In this document: one piece after another, positions 27,396 to 35,116 of the stretch
Position numbering within the stretch: position 1 is the first letter of the stretch
Layout of the letters: every line of letters starts with the position of its first letter
NCBI GenBank assembly: GCA_035528415.1
Contig: DATKYQ010000035.1
Location: forward strand, 57,162-121,161
DNA: 64,000 bases
From: DATKYQ01 sp035528415
GTDB taxonomy: Bacteria; Myxococcota; B64-G9
Direction: 5' to 3'
The notes under the pieces: generated by a model
Seen by the model: only the letters and a program-made list of their open reading frames with translations
The model's database searches: none
What the model was told of the DNA's origin: nothing
Made by a program: the position numbers and the translations under genes

Positions 27396-27458
27396 CGCTA
27401 TCCCTCGCAACGCCGTTGATAGTAATACGCTATCGCCTATGGAGGGATCTCGTCAAGT

Positions 27459-28220
27459 CTATTTCTCAAAGGCGTATCGCCTCTTTCGAAGAAGCAGGCT
27501 GATGTTTTTGTCCTGCCATTCCTCGGCCCTGCGGAAGTGAACGAAGGTCCGTTCACGCTCCCGAAACTCGCGGGTATGCACCATCTGGCGCGCGCCTCTC
27601 CGGGTCGCACCCAGCGCATGATGCAACATCTCGTGATAGACGACCGCGACCAGGACGTGCGCCGGCACGCGCTCGTCGTCAAGGGCCGAGTGAATGCGAA
27701 TCATCTTGTCTTCGAAGGAGTACGAACCAAGCCGGATGCTGCGCCGGCGCCCCTTTTCGACGGCTCGCCCCCAGACGATCGGGACGTCCACGGGCACCTG
27801 GAAATAAGCCCGGTTGAGCGCGTTGCGGATGGCGTCGAGATCGAAGCGTTTGCCTTTCGGGCTCAGCCCGGCGGCACCCCGCCGCCGCCCGACCTTGCCG
27901 GCATTGTGCTGGATGAATCGATCGAGAAGCCGATTGCCGCGTGTCGAGCCGCGCAGGTACTCAGCCAGCGCCATGAGCACCTTGTCGTTTGCCTCGATGA
28001 ACATGTTGTGCAGGCGCAGCTCGATCACGCCGGCACGCTTCCTGAACGAGATCATAGTGGAAGAGTTGTCGGTGAAACGCACCACGAAAGGACGTCCAAG
28101 GTGGGCCAGGAACCGCGAGCTCCACAGCCTGCGGACCGCACCCAGGCTCTTCAGCGGTACCAAACGCCTGCGAACCGCGGGCGGGGTGGAGTATTTGAAC
28201 GCCAGCTGATCCATTTCCAT
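27459..28220 (-). CDS. SprT-like zinc metalloprotein
   Basis: A 253-aa cytoplasmic protein. The C-terminal half carries the HExxH motif 'YHEMLHH' and a downstream His ('MVHTREF'), in the arrangement of SprT-like metallopeptidases. An upstream basic domain 'RFDLDAIRNALNRAYF' precedes it, and the end is highly basic. It may act on DNA-bound proteins as SprT/Spartan proteins do, which is inference. GGAG lies before the ATG. Confidence 0.75.
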   Translation of the reverse strand: MEMDQLAFKYSTPPAVRRRLVPLKSLGAVRRLWSSRFLAHLGRPFVVRFTDNSSTMISFRKRAGVIELRLHNMFIEANDKVLMALAEYLRGSTRGNRLLDRFIQHNAGKVGRRRGAAGLSPKGKRFDLDAIRNALNRAYFQVPVDVPIVWGRAVEKGRRRSIRLGSYSFEDKMIRIHSALDDERVPAHVLVAVVYHEMLHHALGATRRGARQMVHTREFRERERTFVHFRRAEEWQDKNISLLLRKRRYAFEK

Positions 28221-28335
28221 TTGTCTCCGTAAAAAAATACTACCGCGCCGCGGTTTTCAAGGCAACCGGTTGATTTAGGGAGCGGTAATATGAGAACCTG
28301 ACGTCATGTTCAACTGGTCTTTAGGGAGGTCGAAC

Positions 28336-28893
28336 ATGCGCGCCTGGATGCCGTTGTCGCTGATCGCTATGCTGGTTGTGGCCGCTTCACCCTGCGCCGC
28401 GGCCGGCGACGGTTTCAAACTGGAATCTACAGCCTTTACCGACCAGGGCGAGATCCCCACTGTTTTCACCTGCGCGGGCAAGAAGATCTCGCCGTCCCTG
28501 CGCTTTTCCAACCCACCCAAGGGCACCAAGAGCCTGGTGTTGATCGTCAGCGATCCCGATGCGCCCGATCCCAAGAAACCCAAGCTGACCTGGGTCCACT
28601 GGGTGCTTTACAATATTCCACCAGCGGCCACCGGGCTGGCCGAAGCGATTAAAACGGCCGACCTGCCAAAGGGAACATTGCAGGGTAAAAACAGCTGGAA
28701 AAAAACCGGCTACGGTGGGCCTTGCCCGCCAATTGGCAGGCACCGCTATTTTCTAAGGCTGTTTGCGCTCGATACGCTCCTGCCCGACCTGCACACCCCT
28801 GCCCGCGCCGCCCTGCTAAAGGCCATCGAGGGACACGTGCTGGCTAAGGCGGAACTCGTCGGCATGTATAAAAAGAAGAAAAAGAAAAAATAG
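28336..28893 (+). CDS. YbhB/YbcL (PEBP) family exported protein
   Basis: A 185-aa protein with a signal peptide and a PEBP domain: 'TCAGKKISPSLRFSNPPKGTK'-type signature, 'SDPDAPDP', 'WVHWVLYNIPP', 'GYGGPCPPIGRHRY'. It keeps the anion-binding Asp and His of the family. It ends in seven lysines in a row, possibly a membrane or nucleic-acid contact. GGGAGG precedes the ATG at 28336. Confidence 0.83.
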   Translation: MRAWMPLSLIAMLVVAASPCAAAGDGFKLESTAFTDQGEIPTVFTCAGKKISPSLRFSNPPKGTKSLVLIVSDPDAPDPKKPKLTWVHWVLYNIPPAATGLAEAIKTADLPKGTLQGKNSWKKTGYGGPCPPIGRHRYFLRLFALDTLLPDLHTPARAALLKAIEGHVLAKAELVGMYKKKKKKK

Positions 28894-28905
28894 GTCGCCC
28901 GCTGA

Positions 28906-29094
28906 TCATTCAGGTTTTGGGAACCCGACTAAAAAACCTCCGAAAGCAAATGCCGGCACCGCGACCGCGGGGTTGCACATGAAAGATCACGTGCTGCCGG
29001 CGGCGGACACGCCCAGGCTCAGAAGCGCCCCGATACCTCCGAAGACCGCGGCAGAGAGTAGCGGTCTGGATAAACGTCTAACCCATTTTGGCAC
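28906..29094 (-). CDS. Candidate small membrane selenoprotein 2 (in-frame UGA at 28989-28987)
   Basis: Read through its UGA, the ORF gives 62 residues. A basic start and one membrane helix (about 11-31) are followed by 'GST-U36-SFMC' (U-x3-C, Cys40) and a second hydrophobic stretch 'AVAVPAFAFGGFLVGF'. Without readthrough it ends at 35 aa and loses the second helix. It starts at GTG 29094, preceded by GAGAGG, and overlaps the end of candidate 1 by 17 nt, so the two are probably coupled. A hairpin with loop GGUC begins 20 nt after the UGA. Selenocysteine incorporation is inferred; no sel gene lies in the window. Confidence 0.5.
28951..28977 (-). promoter_or_regulatory. Candidate bacterial SECIS for candidate selenoprotein 2
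   Basis: Minus-strand hairpin with core CCGC-GGUC-GCGG (28970-28959) and an imperfect lower stem ending UGC/GCA. The apical loop starts with G, 20 nt after the UGA, in the range given for bacterial SECIS elements. Confidence 0.4.
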
Positions 29095-29263
29095 TTTCGT
29101 CTTCCTCTCCCTCGCCTGATCCCGGTGTGTTGTCTTCATTCTCGTCCGATCCTCCGGATCGGCACCCGGGGGACATTCAGGTAGACACCCCGAGGCGCGG
29201 CAGGATCACCGTCTGCAACAAGATCCAGACGCCGAAAAAAACCAATAACCAGACAATGTCCAT
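29078..29263 (-). CDS. Candidate small membrane selenoprotein 1 (in-frame UGA at 29179-29177)
   Basis: Read through its UGA, the ORF gives 61 residues: one membrane helix (about 3-22, 'WLLVFFGVWILLQTVILP'), then 'RLGVST-U29-MSPGC' (U-x4-C, Cys34) and a strongly acidic tail rich in Asp, Glu and Gly. Without readthrough it stops at 28 aa. GAGAGG 7 nt before the ATG supports translation. A perfect 7-bp hairpin with a GGA loop starts 14 nt after the UGA. The UGA in a redox-like U-x4-C context, the SECIS-like hairpin and the open frame together point to selenocysteine, which is inference from sequence alone. Confidence 0.6.
29146..29162 (-). promoter_or_regulatory. Candidate bacterial SECIS for candidate selenoprotein 1
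   Basis: Minus-strand hairpin CCGATCC-GGA-GGATCGG, seven perfect pairs. The loop begins with G and starts 21 nt after the UGA, as expected of a bacterial SECIS. Confidence 0.5.
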
Positions 29264-29401
29264 TTTTCAACCTCTCAGCCCCCTTGTGTAACAACCTAGG
29301 CATGGATTCACGCCTTGTCCATCACATTGGGCCGAAAAAGTGATACAATGGCCGGCGAATTGAAATATCCACCTGTTGCTGAGAGTTTTCGTAGCGAGGT
29401 G

Positions 29402-29407
29402 TATAAA
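29402..29407 (+). promoter_or_regulatory. -10 element (TATAAA) of the TonB-C protein gene
   Basis: TATAAA ends 6 nt before the ATG at 29414, so the transcript could be leaderless. No clear -35 is seen; the GAGGTG at 29396-29401 is 12 nt from the ATG, too far for a good ribosome site. Confidence 0.35.
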
Positions 29408-29413
29408 TAGACG

Positions 29414-30331
29414 ATGTTCGGCAATCGAAAAATTCTGGCGCTCGTCTGCTTGCTTTCGCTTTTCTTGCTGGGCGAGGACGTGGAACACCGGCCGGTGATG
29501 ATAGGGCCGCCGCCAGCGGATTCAGAAAAGCCGGTGCCTGCCGAACATCCACGTACGTCTTTCGGTCCGCGTAAACTGGTGCTCGACCCGCAGCTCTTGA
29601 TGCAACCTCCAGTCTGGGCCCCGAGGGAATTGACCGAGCGCGAGCTGGTCACAAGCCGAATAGAAGGCTACTTCGCAGACATTGCCGCCCGCAACCGGGC
29701 CGCGCGCGGCAACGTCGACCCCGGCTGGCACTACCTTTCGGGACGCATGCAGCACTACTTCGAACCCGACTTCTCTCAGGTGTCGGATCCCCGTATCACC
29801 GAGGTCTCCGGCCCATGGCTGGCAAAGACGGTCTGGGACTGGCTCGGAGGCTGGTACCGTAACGCGTCCAGAACCGCGGCCGACGGCAGCACGCCGCTGG
29901 GTGATGACCCCTACCTGCGGGTAGACACTACCATGCTGGATATGCAGCTGGCGGCATACGCCGACGACGGTTATGGTGCGACGGTCACCGCCATCATCGA
30001 GATCAATATAAGCTCGGCGGGCGAGCTCAAGGCCCGGCTGTTCGAATCGTCCGGCCATTCGCGCTTCGACGCCGCCGCCATGGCAGGCGTCGAGCGTGCC
30101 ATCGCCAACCCCAGCCAGGACGATCTCCCCCCCGGCCCGGCGCGTTCGCTTTACTCCCTTTCGGCCCGCTATGTAATCCTGCCCCCGCTTCCCGTGGTGG
30201 GTTTCGCCTTCGATCTGTCGCTTGGCTACTTCGACCTGATGTACCCGCTCAAGAAGATGGTTCACGGACAGGCCCGCCTGCTGGCCGTCTACCGTATGCC
30301 TCCAGTAACCAAAAAGCTTACAGACCGCTGA
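29414..30331 (+). CDS. Exported protein with TonB C-terminal-like domain
   Basis: A 305-aa protein with an N-terminal signal or anchor ('LALVCLLSLFLLG') and a Pro-rich stretch. A middle region with Trp-rich 'VWDWLGGWYRN' precedes a domain in the TonB-C pattern: 'IEINISSAGELKARLFESS' and 'SRFDAAAMAGVERAI'. TonB-C domains contact outer-membrane receptors, but here the usual Pro-rich spacer is short, so it may be a TonB-related periplasmic protein and not a classical energy transducer. It is divergent from the candidate selenoproteins. Confidence 0.6.
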   Translation: MFGNRKILALVCLLSLFLLGEDVEHRPVMIGPPPADSEKPVPAEHPRTSFGPRKLVLDPQLLMQPPVWAPRELTERELVTSRIEGYFADIAARNRAARGNVDPGWHYLSGRMQHYFEPDFSQVSDPRITEVSGPWLAKTVWDWLGGWYRNASRTAADGSTPLGDDPYLRVDTTMLDMQLAAYADDGYGATVTAIIEINISSAGELKARLFESSGHSRFDAAAMAGVERAIANPSQDDLPPGPARSLYSLSARYVILPPLPVVGFAFDLSLGYFDLMYPLKKMVHGQARLLAVYRMPPVTKKLTDR

Positions 30332-30462
30332 ACACATTCCTGATGGTGTGGAAAATATGGCACGCCTGCGTGTCAATGTCATTACATGCGGCGCCTGCCG
30401 CAATTCGCAAGACACCGGAAACACTCTATCTCACTCATGGCACGCATAATGCATTGCTTCGT

Positions 30463-30498
30463 AATGCCAGGAGGTTTCGAAATGCCGGAGAGTTTCAG
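30463..30498 (+). repeat. Near-direct repeat of ~18 bp in the leader of the M23 gene
   Basis: Two consecutive copies of AATGCC-R-GGAG-R-(T)TTTC type (30463-30479 and 30481-30498). Each contains a GGAG; the second supplies the ribosome site of the M23 gene. Confidence 0.4.
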
Positions 30499-30500
30499 CC

Positions 30501-31778
30501 ATGAAAAAAGACATCACAAAAGCAATCCTGCTCGCCGTCGCGGCCAACCTGGCGGTATGGACCTTTCTGATCTTGATATCCGAGGCCGGGTCGGTGTCGG
30601 TTGCCCATACGCGGACTGCAAAAGCCCCCGCCCCACCACCGCCCCCGAAAGTCCCCCCCGTTGATCCCGACGATCCCTTCAGCCGCTACCTGAGCACCGA
30701 CATCCCCCCGGCCGACGGCTTCGACTTTCCGGTCGGCGACGCCGACGGTGACGGCGACTACACCGACAAGCAGACCGGCAAGACCCATCACGGCTGGCAC
30801 GTCTCGACTCATTTCTGCGAGTGGTACACATATGGAATCCACCCGGCCGAAGACTGGAACGGAGACGGCGGGGCCAATAGCGATCTCGGCCAGCCGGTGC
30901 ATGCCGTTGCGGCCGGCAGGGTGATCCTTGCCAAGAACTGCGGCCAGCCTTCCGGCGGCGTGGTCATGATCCAGCACAACTACTACGAGAACCATCTCAA
31001 ACGCCGCATCCGCTCGGTGTACGTGCACCTGGCTACAATGAGCGTCGCGGCGGGCGAGACTGTCTCCAGGCGCCAGTTGATCGGCGAGATTGGCAAGGAT
31101 CCGCTCAATCGTTTCTTCGCTCACCTGCATTTCGAACTGCGCCGGAACGAGACACTCAAGGCGACCTTCTGGCCCTCGGCAGCCGGAAAGTCGCGCGACT
31201 GGATCCGCGAAAACTACGCCGCTCCCTCCCCTTTCATCCGCTCGCATCGTGATTTATTCGTCCCGCCCCGCGAGAAGCTCTTGGCGCTGGTCGACTCGCG
31301 CTCGGGCCGCATGCGCCTCTACGACAGCGGCCGCCCGTTGCTTCAGTTCCCGGTGGGACTGGGCAGGGGTGCGACCGCTGACGGCAGCGTCGCTGAGCGC
31401 GGCCTGCCGCTTGGCATGTATTTCGTTGTCGCCAAGCACTCTCTGGTACTCGGAAACCATCTTGTGAAAATCGTAGGCGGCTTCAGGCTGGCGCTCAACT
31501 ACCCCAACCGCTTCGACATTGCCCGGGAGCACGACCTGGGACGCATCTCGGATAGCACCGCGGCCGAGATCGGCTGGGCCTGGAGACAACGCAAGCCAAC
31601 CGCTCATATCTTGCCGGCACCCGCTGCCGTTCCTGGAGTCGAAATCGAAGAATGGTCGAACCAAGCGGCCGGCCGCTTTCCCAGCCAGTTGCCCGCGGGC
31701 AAGATCCTGCTTCAAGGGCACGACATGCGCAACGCATTTGACAAGATTCCCCTCGGTTCGATGGTGGTCATCTTCTGA
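30501..31778 (+). CDS. M23 metallopeptidase fused to a degenerate YkuD-like domain
   Basis: A 425-aa exported protein. A signal/anchor helix and a Pro-rich linker are followed by an M23 (lysostaphin-type) domain with 'GIHPAEDW' (His and Asp ligands) and 'HLHFEL', so it should cut peptidoglycan peptides. The C-terminal half ('LALVDSRSGRMRLYDSGRPL', then 'PVGLGRG') resembles L,D-transpeptidases, but where these have S-x-G-C-x-R it has 'LQGHDMRN'. The Cys nucleophile is missing, so this half may only bind. GGAG lies before the ATG. Confidence 0.75.
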   Translation: MKKDITKAILLAVAANLAVWTFLILISEAGSVSVAHTRTAKAPAPPPPPKVPPVDPDDPFSRYLSTDIPPADGFDFPVGDADGDGDYTDKQTGKTHHGWHVSTHFCEWYTYGIHPAEDWNGDGGANSDLGQPVHAVAAGRVILAKNCGQPSGGVVMIQHNYYENHLKRRIRSVYVHLATMSVAAGETVSRRQLIGEIGKDPLNRFFAHLHFELRRNETLKATFWPSAAGKSRDWIRENYAAPSPFIRSHRDLFVPPREKLLALVDSRSGRMRLYDSGRPLLQFPVGLGRGATADGSVAERGLPLGMYFVVAKHSLVLGNHLVKIVGGFRLALNYPNRFDIAREHDLGRISDSTAAEIGWAWRQRKPTAHILPAPAAVPGVEIEEWSNQAAGRFPSQLPAGKILLQGHDMRNAFDKIPLGSMVVIF

Positions 31779-31834
31779 TTGAAAACCCTGCACTCTTCAA
31801 CTATCCTCTGGCTGCACTCCGACCTCGAGGTAAT

Positions 31835-33235
31835 ATGGCTTGGCTGAAGATAAAAGATGCGTTGGTTGCTCCCGTGGGCACCGAACTTACCGTCAAGGGC
31901 TGGGTTCGCACCCGGCGGGGATCCAAGGCGGAGGGCGGATTGTCATTCATCGCCGTCTCGGACGGCACCTGTTTCGATAACATCCAGGTAGTGGCGCCGA
32001 CGGGCCTTATCAACTACTCGACCGAAATTGAGAAAATCACCGCGGGCTGCTCTATCGAGGTGGACGGCGTGCTGGTCGATTCCCAGGGCAAGGGACAGGC
32101 AATCGAGGTCAGGGCCGACGCGCTGCGGGTTATCGGTTGGGTAGACAACCCCGACAGCTACCCCATAAGCGCCAAACGGCATTCCTTCGAGTACCTGCGA
32201 GAGGTTGCCCACCTGCGCTCGCGCACCAACACTTTCGGCGCGGTGGCCCGAGTGCGTCATTGCCTGGCACAGGCCATACACCGCTTCTTCGATGAGCGCG
32301 ATTTCTACTACATCCATACGCCGATCATCACCGCCAACGACTGCGAGGGGGCGGGTGAGATGTTTCGCGTCTCGACTCTCGATCTTCTGAACTTGCCTTT
32401 GGGGGCGGACGGCCGGGTGGATTTCGACAAGGACTTTTTCGGGCGCGAGGCGCGCCTGACGGTCTCCGGTCAACTCAGCGTCGAGACATACTGTTGCGCA
32501 CTGTCCAGGGTCTACACCTTCGGCCCGACCTTCCGGGCCGAGAACAGCAACACCAGCCGACACCTATCCGAGTTCTGGATGATCGAACCCGAGTTGGCCT
32601 TCGCCGACCTCGACGACAACGCGGACCTGGCCGAGGAATTTCTGAAATACGTTTTCGACGACTTGCTCACCCGGCGCGCGGACGACCTGGACTTCTTCGA
32701 TCTGCGGGTGGACAAAGGCCTGGTAGCCAGGCTCAGAAACGTCGTCGAGCAACCTTTTCTACGTATAAGCTACGACGAGGCCATTGACGTGCTCGCCAAG
32801 GCCAAGCGGAAATTCGAGTTCCCGCTCGAGTGGGGCGCCGACCTGCAGAGCGAACATGAGCGTTACCTGACCGAGGAGCATTTCAAGCAACCGCTAATTG
32901 TCGTAAACTACCCAAAAGGCATCAAGGCCTTTTACATGCGCCAAAACGACGACCGAAAGACGGTCGCGGCCATGGACGTGCTGGTTCCCAAGATCGGCGA
33001 AATCATCGGCGGCTCGCAGCGCGAAGAAAGACTCGAAATGCTCGACAGGCGTATTGTCGAGATGGGTCTCGACCCCGCAGACTACTGGTGGTACCGCGAC
33101 CTGAGGCGCTACGGCACGGTGCCGCACGCCGGCTTCGGCCTGGGCTTCGAACGCCTGGTCCAGTTCTGCACCGGAATGGCCAACATCCGCGACGTGATTC
33201 CTTTCCCCCGGGCGCCGCGCCAAGCGGAGTTTTAA
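31835..33235 (+). CDS. asnS: Asparaginyl-tRNA synthetase
   Basis: A 466-aa class IIb synthetase. An OB-fold anticodon-binding domain (about 10-110) is followed by the catalytic domain: motif 2 'GPTFRAENSNTSRHLSEF' and motif 3 'GFGLGFERLVQ'. Length and motifs are normal for AsnRS. It charges tRNA-Asn in the cytoplasm. GAGG just before the ATG. The csp terminator lies at its 3' end on the other strand. Confidence 0.95.
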   Translation: MAWLKIKDALVAPVGTELTVKGWVRTRRGSKAEGGLSFIAVSDGTCFDNIQVVAPTGLINYSTEIEKITAGCSIEVDGVLVDSQGKGQAIEVRADALRVIGWVDNPDSYPISAKRHSFEYLREVAHLRSRTNTFGAVARVRHCLAQAIHRFFDERDFYYIHTPIITANDCEGAGEMFRVSTLDLLNLPLGADGRVDFDKDFFGREARLTVSGQLSVETYCCALSRVYTFGPTFRAENSNTSRHLSEFWMIEPELAFADLDDNADLAEEFLKYVFDDLLTRRADDLDFFDLRVDKGLVARLRNVVEQPFLRISYDEAIDVLAKAKRKFEFPLEWGADLQSEHERYLTEEHFKQPLIVVNYPKGIKAFYMRQNDDRKTVAAMDVLVPKIGEIIGGSQREERLEMLDRRIVEMGLDPADYWWYRDLRRYGTVPHAGFGLGFERLVQFCTGMANIRDVIPFPRAPRQAEF

Positions 33236-33262
33236 AAAAAAGCCGGACCTTACGGCCCGGCT
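33234..33262 (-). terminator. Rho-independent terminator of the cold shock gene
   Basis: On the minus strand, hairpin AGCCGG...CCGGCT with inner CC/GG pairs, one A-C mismatch and a 4-nt loop (33262-33241), followed by a T-run (33240-33234) that reaches the asnS stop codon. Confidence 0.85.
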
Positions 33263-33290
33263 CCTTGCCTCAAAAGAGAGCTGCGACAGT

Positions 33291-33491
33291 CTAGACGATC
33301 ATCACATCCTTGGCTTGCAGGCCTTTGGGGCCCTCAGTAACGTCGAACTCGACGGCGTCACCTTCGTTGAGAGTTTTGAACCCCTCTGTCCGAATCGCCG
33401 AGAAATGGACGAAGACGTCGTCGCCATCCTCTTGCTCGATGAATCCGTAACCCTTGGAGTTGTTAAACCACTTCACTTTACCAGTCTTCAT
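33291..33491 (-). CDS. Cold shock (CspA-family) protein
   Basis: A 66-aa nucleic-acid chaperone. RNP1 'KGYGFIEQ' and RNP2 'VFVHFSAI' are intact, and the OB fold ends 'GLQAKDVMIV'. GAGGAG lies about 8 nt before the ATG. A 140-nt leader precedes it. Confidence 0.95.
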   Translation of the reverse strand: MKTGKVKWFNNSKGYGFIEQEDGDDVFVHFSAIRTEGFKTLNEGDAVEFDVTEGPKGLQAKDVMIV

Positions 33492-33567
33492 ACTTCTACT
33501 CCTCTTTCTTTACCCAGTCCCCGCCCCCACGGCACATCCGCAAACGGCGAGTCACCGGGTCTGTAAC

Positions 33568-33587
33568 GCGCCGATCACGTTCGGCGC
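33568..33587 (-). promoter_or_regulatory. Hairpin in the cold shock mRNA leader
   Basis: GCGCCGA-6 nt-TCGGCGC, seven perfect pairs, in the leader between the likely -10 (33639-33634) and the csp ATG. Csp leaders often fold to control translation in the cold; this role is inferred. Confidence 0.4.
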
Positions 33588-33633
33588 TCACGTTGCTTTT
33601 TCACCACCCCTCGTTTTATTATTCTTGTGGAGA

Positions 33634-33639
33634 ATTATA
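33634..33639 (-). promoter_or_regulatory. -10 element TATAAT of the cold shock gene
   Basis: A perfect TATAAT on the minus strand, about 145 nt upstream of the csp ATG. No good -35 is seen at the proper distance; a TTGACA at 33703-33698 is too far. Confidence 0.4.
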
Positions 33640-33725
33640 ACCGACGAGGCGGACATCCGACTTACTGTGCGCAGATTGGCATGTCATAACCTGAATGTCA
33701 AGAGAAACATCGTAAAATACTTACA

Positions 33726-34979
33726 TCAGGGCGCGAGAGCCTGCTCGATGTCCAGGTGCAGATTTTCGGGCGCATCTGGCCAGATCACGGCCTCGAGTTG
33801 GATGATCCATCCGGGGACAATCTGGCTGAAACGCCGTAATTTCAAGCCGTTATTGTACTCGAAGGCGTCTTCTACCGTCCTTCTGCCGCCTATTAGTCTC
33901 TCTCGCACCTTTTCCGTCCGGCTGGCACCATCGGGGACTTTGACTTGACGCAGTTTCTTGAGTTGTTCGATCCCGGCTTGTAAATCACTCGAATCCAGGC
34001 CCGACCCTTCAAGCGGCACGACCAGGAAATCGAGCAACACCGGGTCCGTCTCGAGGGAGCCTGCCACGAACTCGTATACGCCATCCTCTCTATGAATTGC
34101 CCGGGGCTCATTTGATAAACAGGATGGAATTTTCACCGATAAACCTGTCTCGCCCAGGCGATACTCGTGCCAGCTCACAGGCCTCCCAAGCTGCCAGGGC
34201 GAACCCGCACAGACGGCCCAGATCGGGCCGACCAGCAACATTCCCGCGGCCAGCACCGACGCCGGTGTGAGCCAGCCGATACCGGCTCTGGCGGCAGGCA
34301 GTGTGTGTTCCTCGGCAAGATCCAGTCCCTGCGTCAATAGCCCCGAGCCGATCAGCAGCGCCCCGGCAAGACCGCCGCCGAAGTGGGCGAACATGTCGAC
34401 CCGCGGGAGGAACGAAACCGGAACGTTGATTGCCAGGTTGATGAGCGCCGCGCGCTTAAGCCGCGGCAGGAATGCCGCAGGCACCAAGCCGCCCGGGCGA
34501 AAAGCCAACGCCGCCAAGCCGCCTAGCATTCCCCACATAGCGCCCGAGGCGCCCAGACTGATATGTCCGCCCGAGATAAAGGCTGAGGCCATCGAACCGC
34601 AAAGACCCGATACCGCATAGAGTACCAAGAAACGCCGCCTCCCGAGCAGGCGCTCGGTGAAGCCGCCCAGGTAGTAGAGCACGAACATGTTCATCAACAG
34701 GTGCTCGATTCCCCCGTGCAGGAACATGCAGCTTACCAGGCGATACAACTGGCCGTCTTTGACCAACTGCGGCACGTTGGCGCCCAGGCGCACCACCCCG
34801 GGGGTGTAATCGATGCCAGACCAGGCGAGTTGCAAAGCGAACATGATCCCGCAGGCCGCCAGCAGGCAGATCGTCGCTATTGGTTTCGTGTTTTTGATGC
34901 GCTCAGCGAAGATCAAGAGCCGCGCGCGTTCCGCGTCCGAAGGTTCGCTCGTCTGCTGATGTTCTATTCGCATCTGCAT
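33726..34979 (-). CDS. Rhomboid intramembrane serine protease with C-terminal soluble domain
   Basis: A 417-aa protein. A rhomboid domain of about six helices (residues 35-245) has 'HGGIEHLLMNM' (88-98), the catalytic Ser145 in 'GASGAMWG' and His199 in 'HFGGGLAG'. Following one more hydrophobic segment, a soluble domain of about 140 residues ('LGETGLSVKIP', 'ERLIGGRRTVEDAFEYNNGLK') follows that resembles the DcrB-like fold. It cleaves membrane proteins within the bilayer. The substrate is unknown. Confidence 0.85.
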   Translation of the reverse strand: MQMRIEHQQTSEPSDAERARLLIFAERIKNTKPIATICLLAACGIMFALQLAWSGIDYTPGVVRLGANVPQLVKDGQLYRLVSCMFLHGGIEHLLMNMFVLYYLGGFTERLLGRRRFLVLYAVSGLCGSMASAFISGGHISLGASGAMWGMLGGLAALAFRPGGLVPAAFLPRLKRAALINLAINVPVSFLPRVDMFAHFGGGLAGALLIGSGLLTQGLDLAEEHTLPAARAGIGWLTPASVLAAGMLLVGPIWAVCAGSPWQLGRPVSWHEYRLGETGLSVKIPSCLSNEPRAIHREDGVYEFVAGSLETDPVLLDFLVVPLEGSGLDSSDLQAGIEQLKKLRQVKVPDGASRTEKVRERLIGGRRTVEDAFEYNNGLKLRRFSQIVPGWIIQLEAVIWPDAPENLHLDIEQALAP

Positions 34980-35116
34980 TGCACTCTCGACGCTTTGCCT
35001 CTCACATACGGGCTGCCGCTGTCAAACACGAATGATACAAAATCTCTTCAGTGTTGATAAGTCTGCCGGAGTTGTTGTAGAAGTAAGATTGACGTCAGCA
35101 AATGAGGAGATACTAG

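Noticed and set aside
29088..29291. Plus-strand 67-codon ORF across the candidate selenoprotein 1 gene
   Set aside because: Ser/Pro/Asp-rich, no ribosome site, no hydrophobic or family feature; the minus-strand reading has both a ribosome site and a membrane helix.
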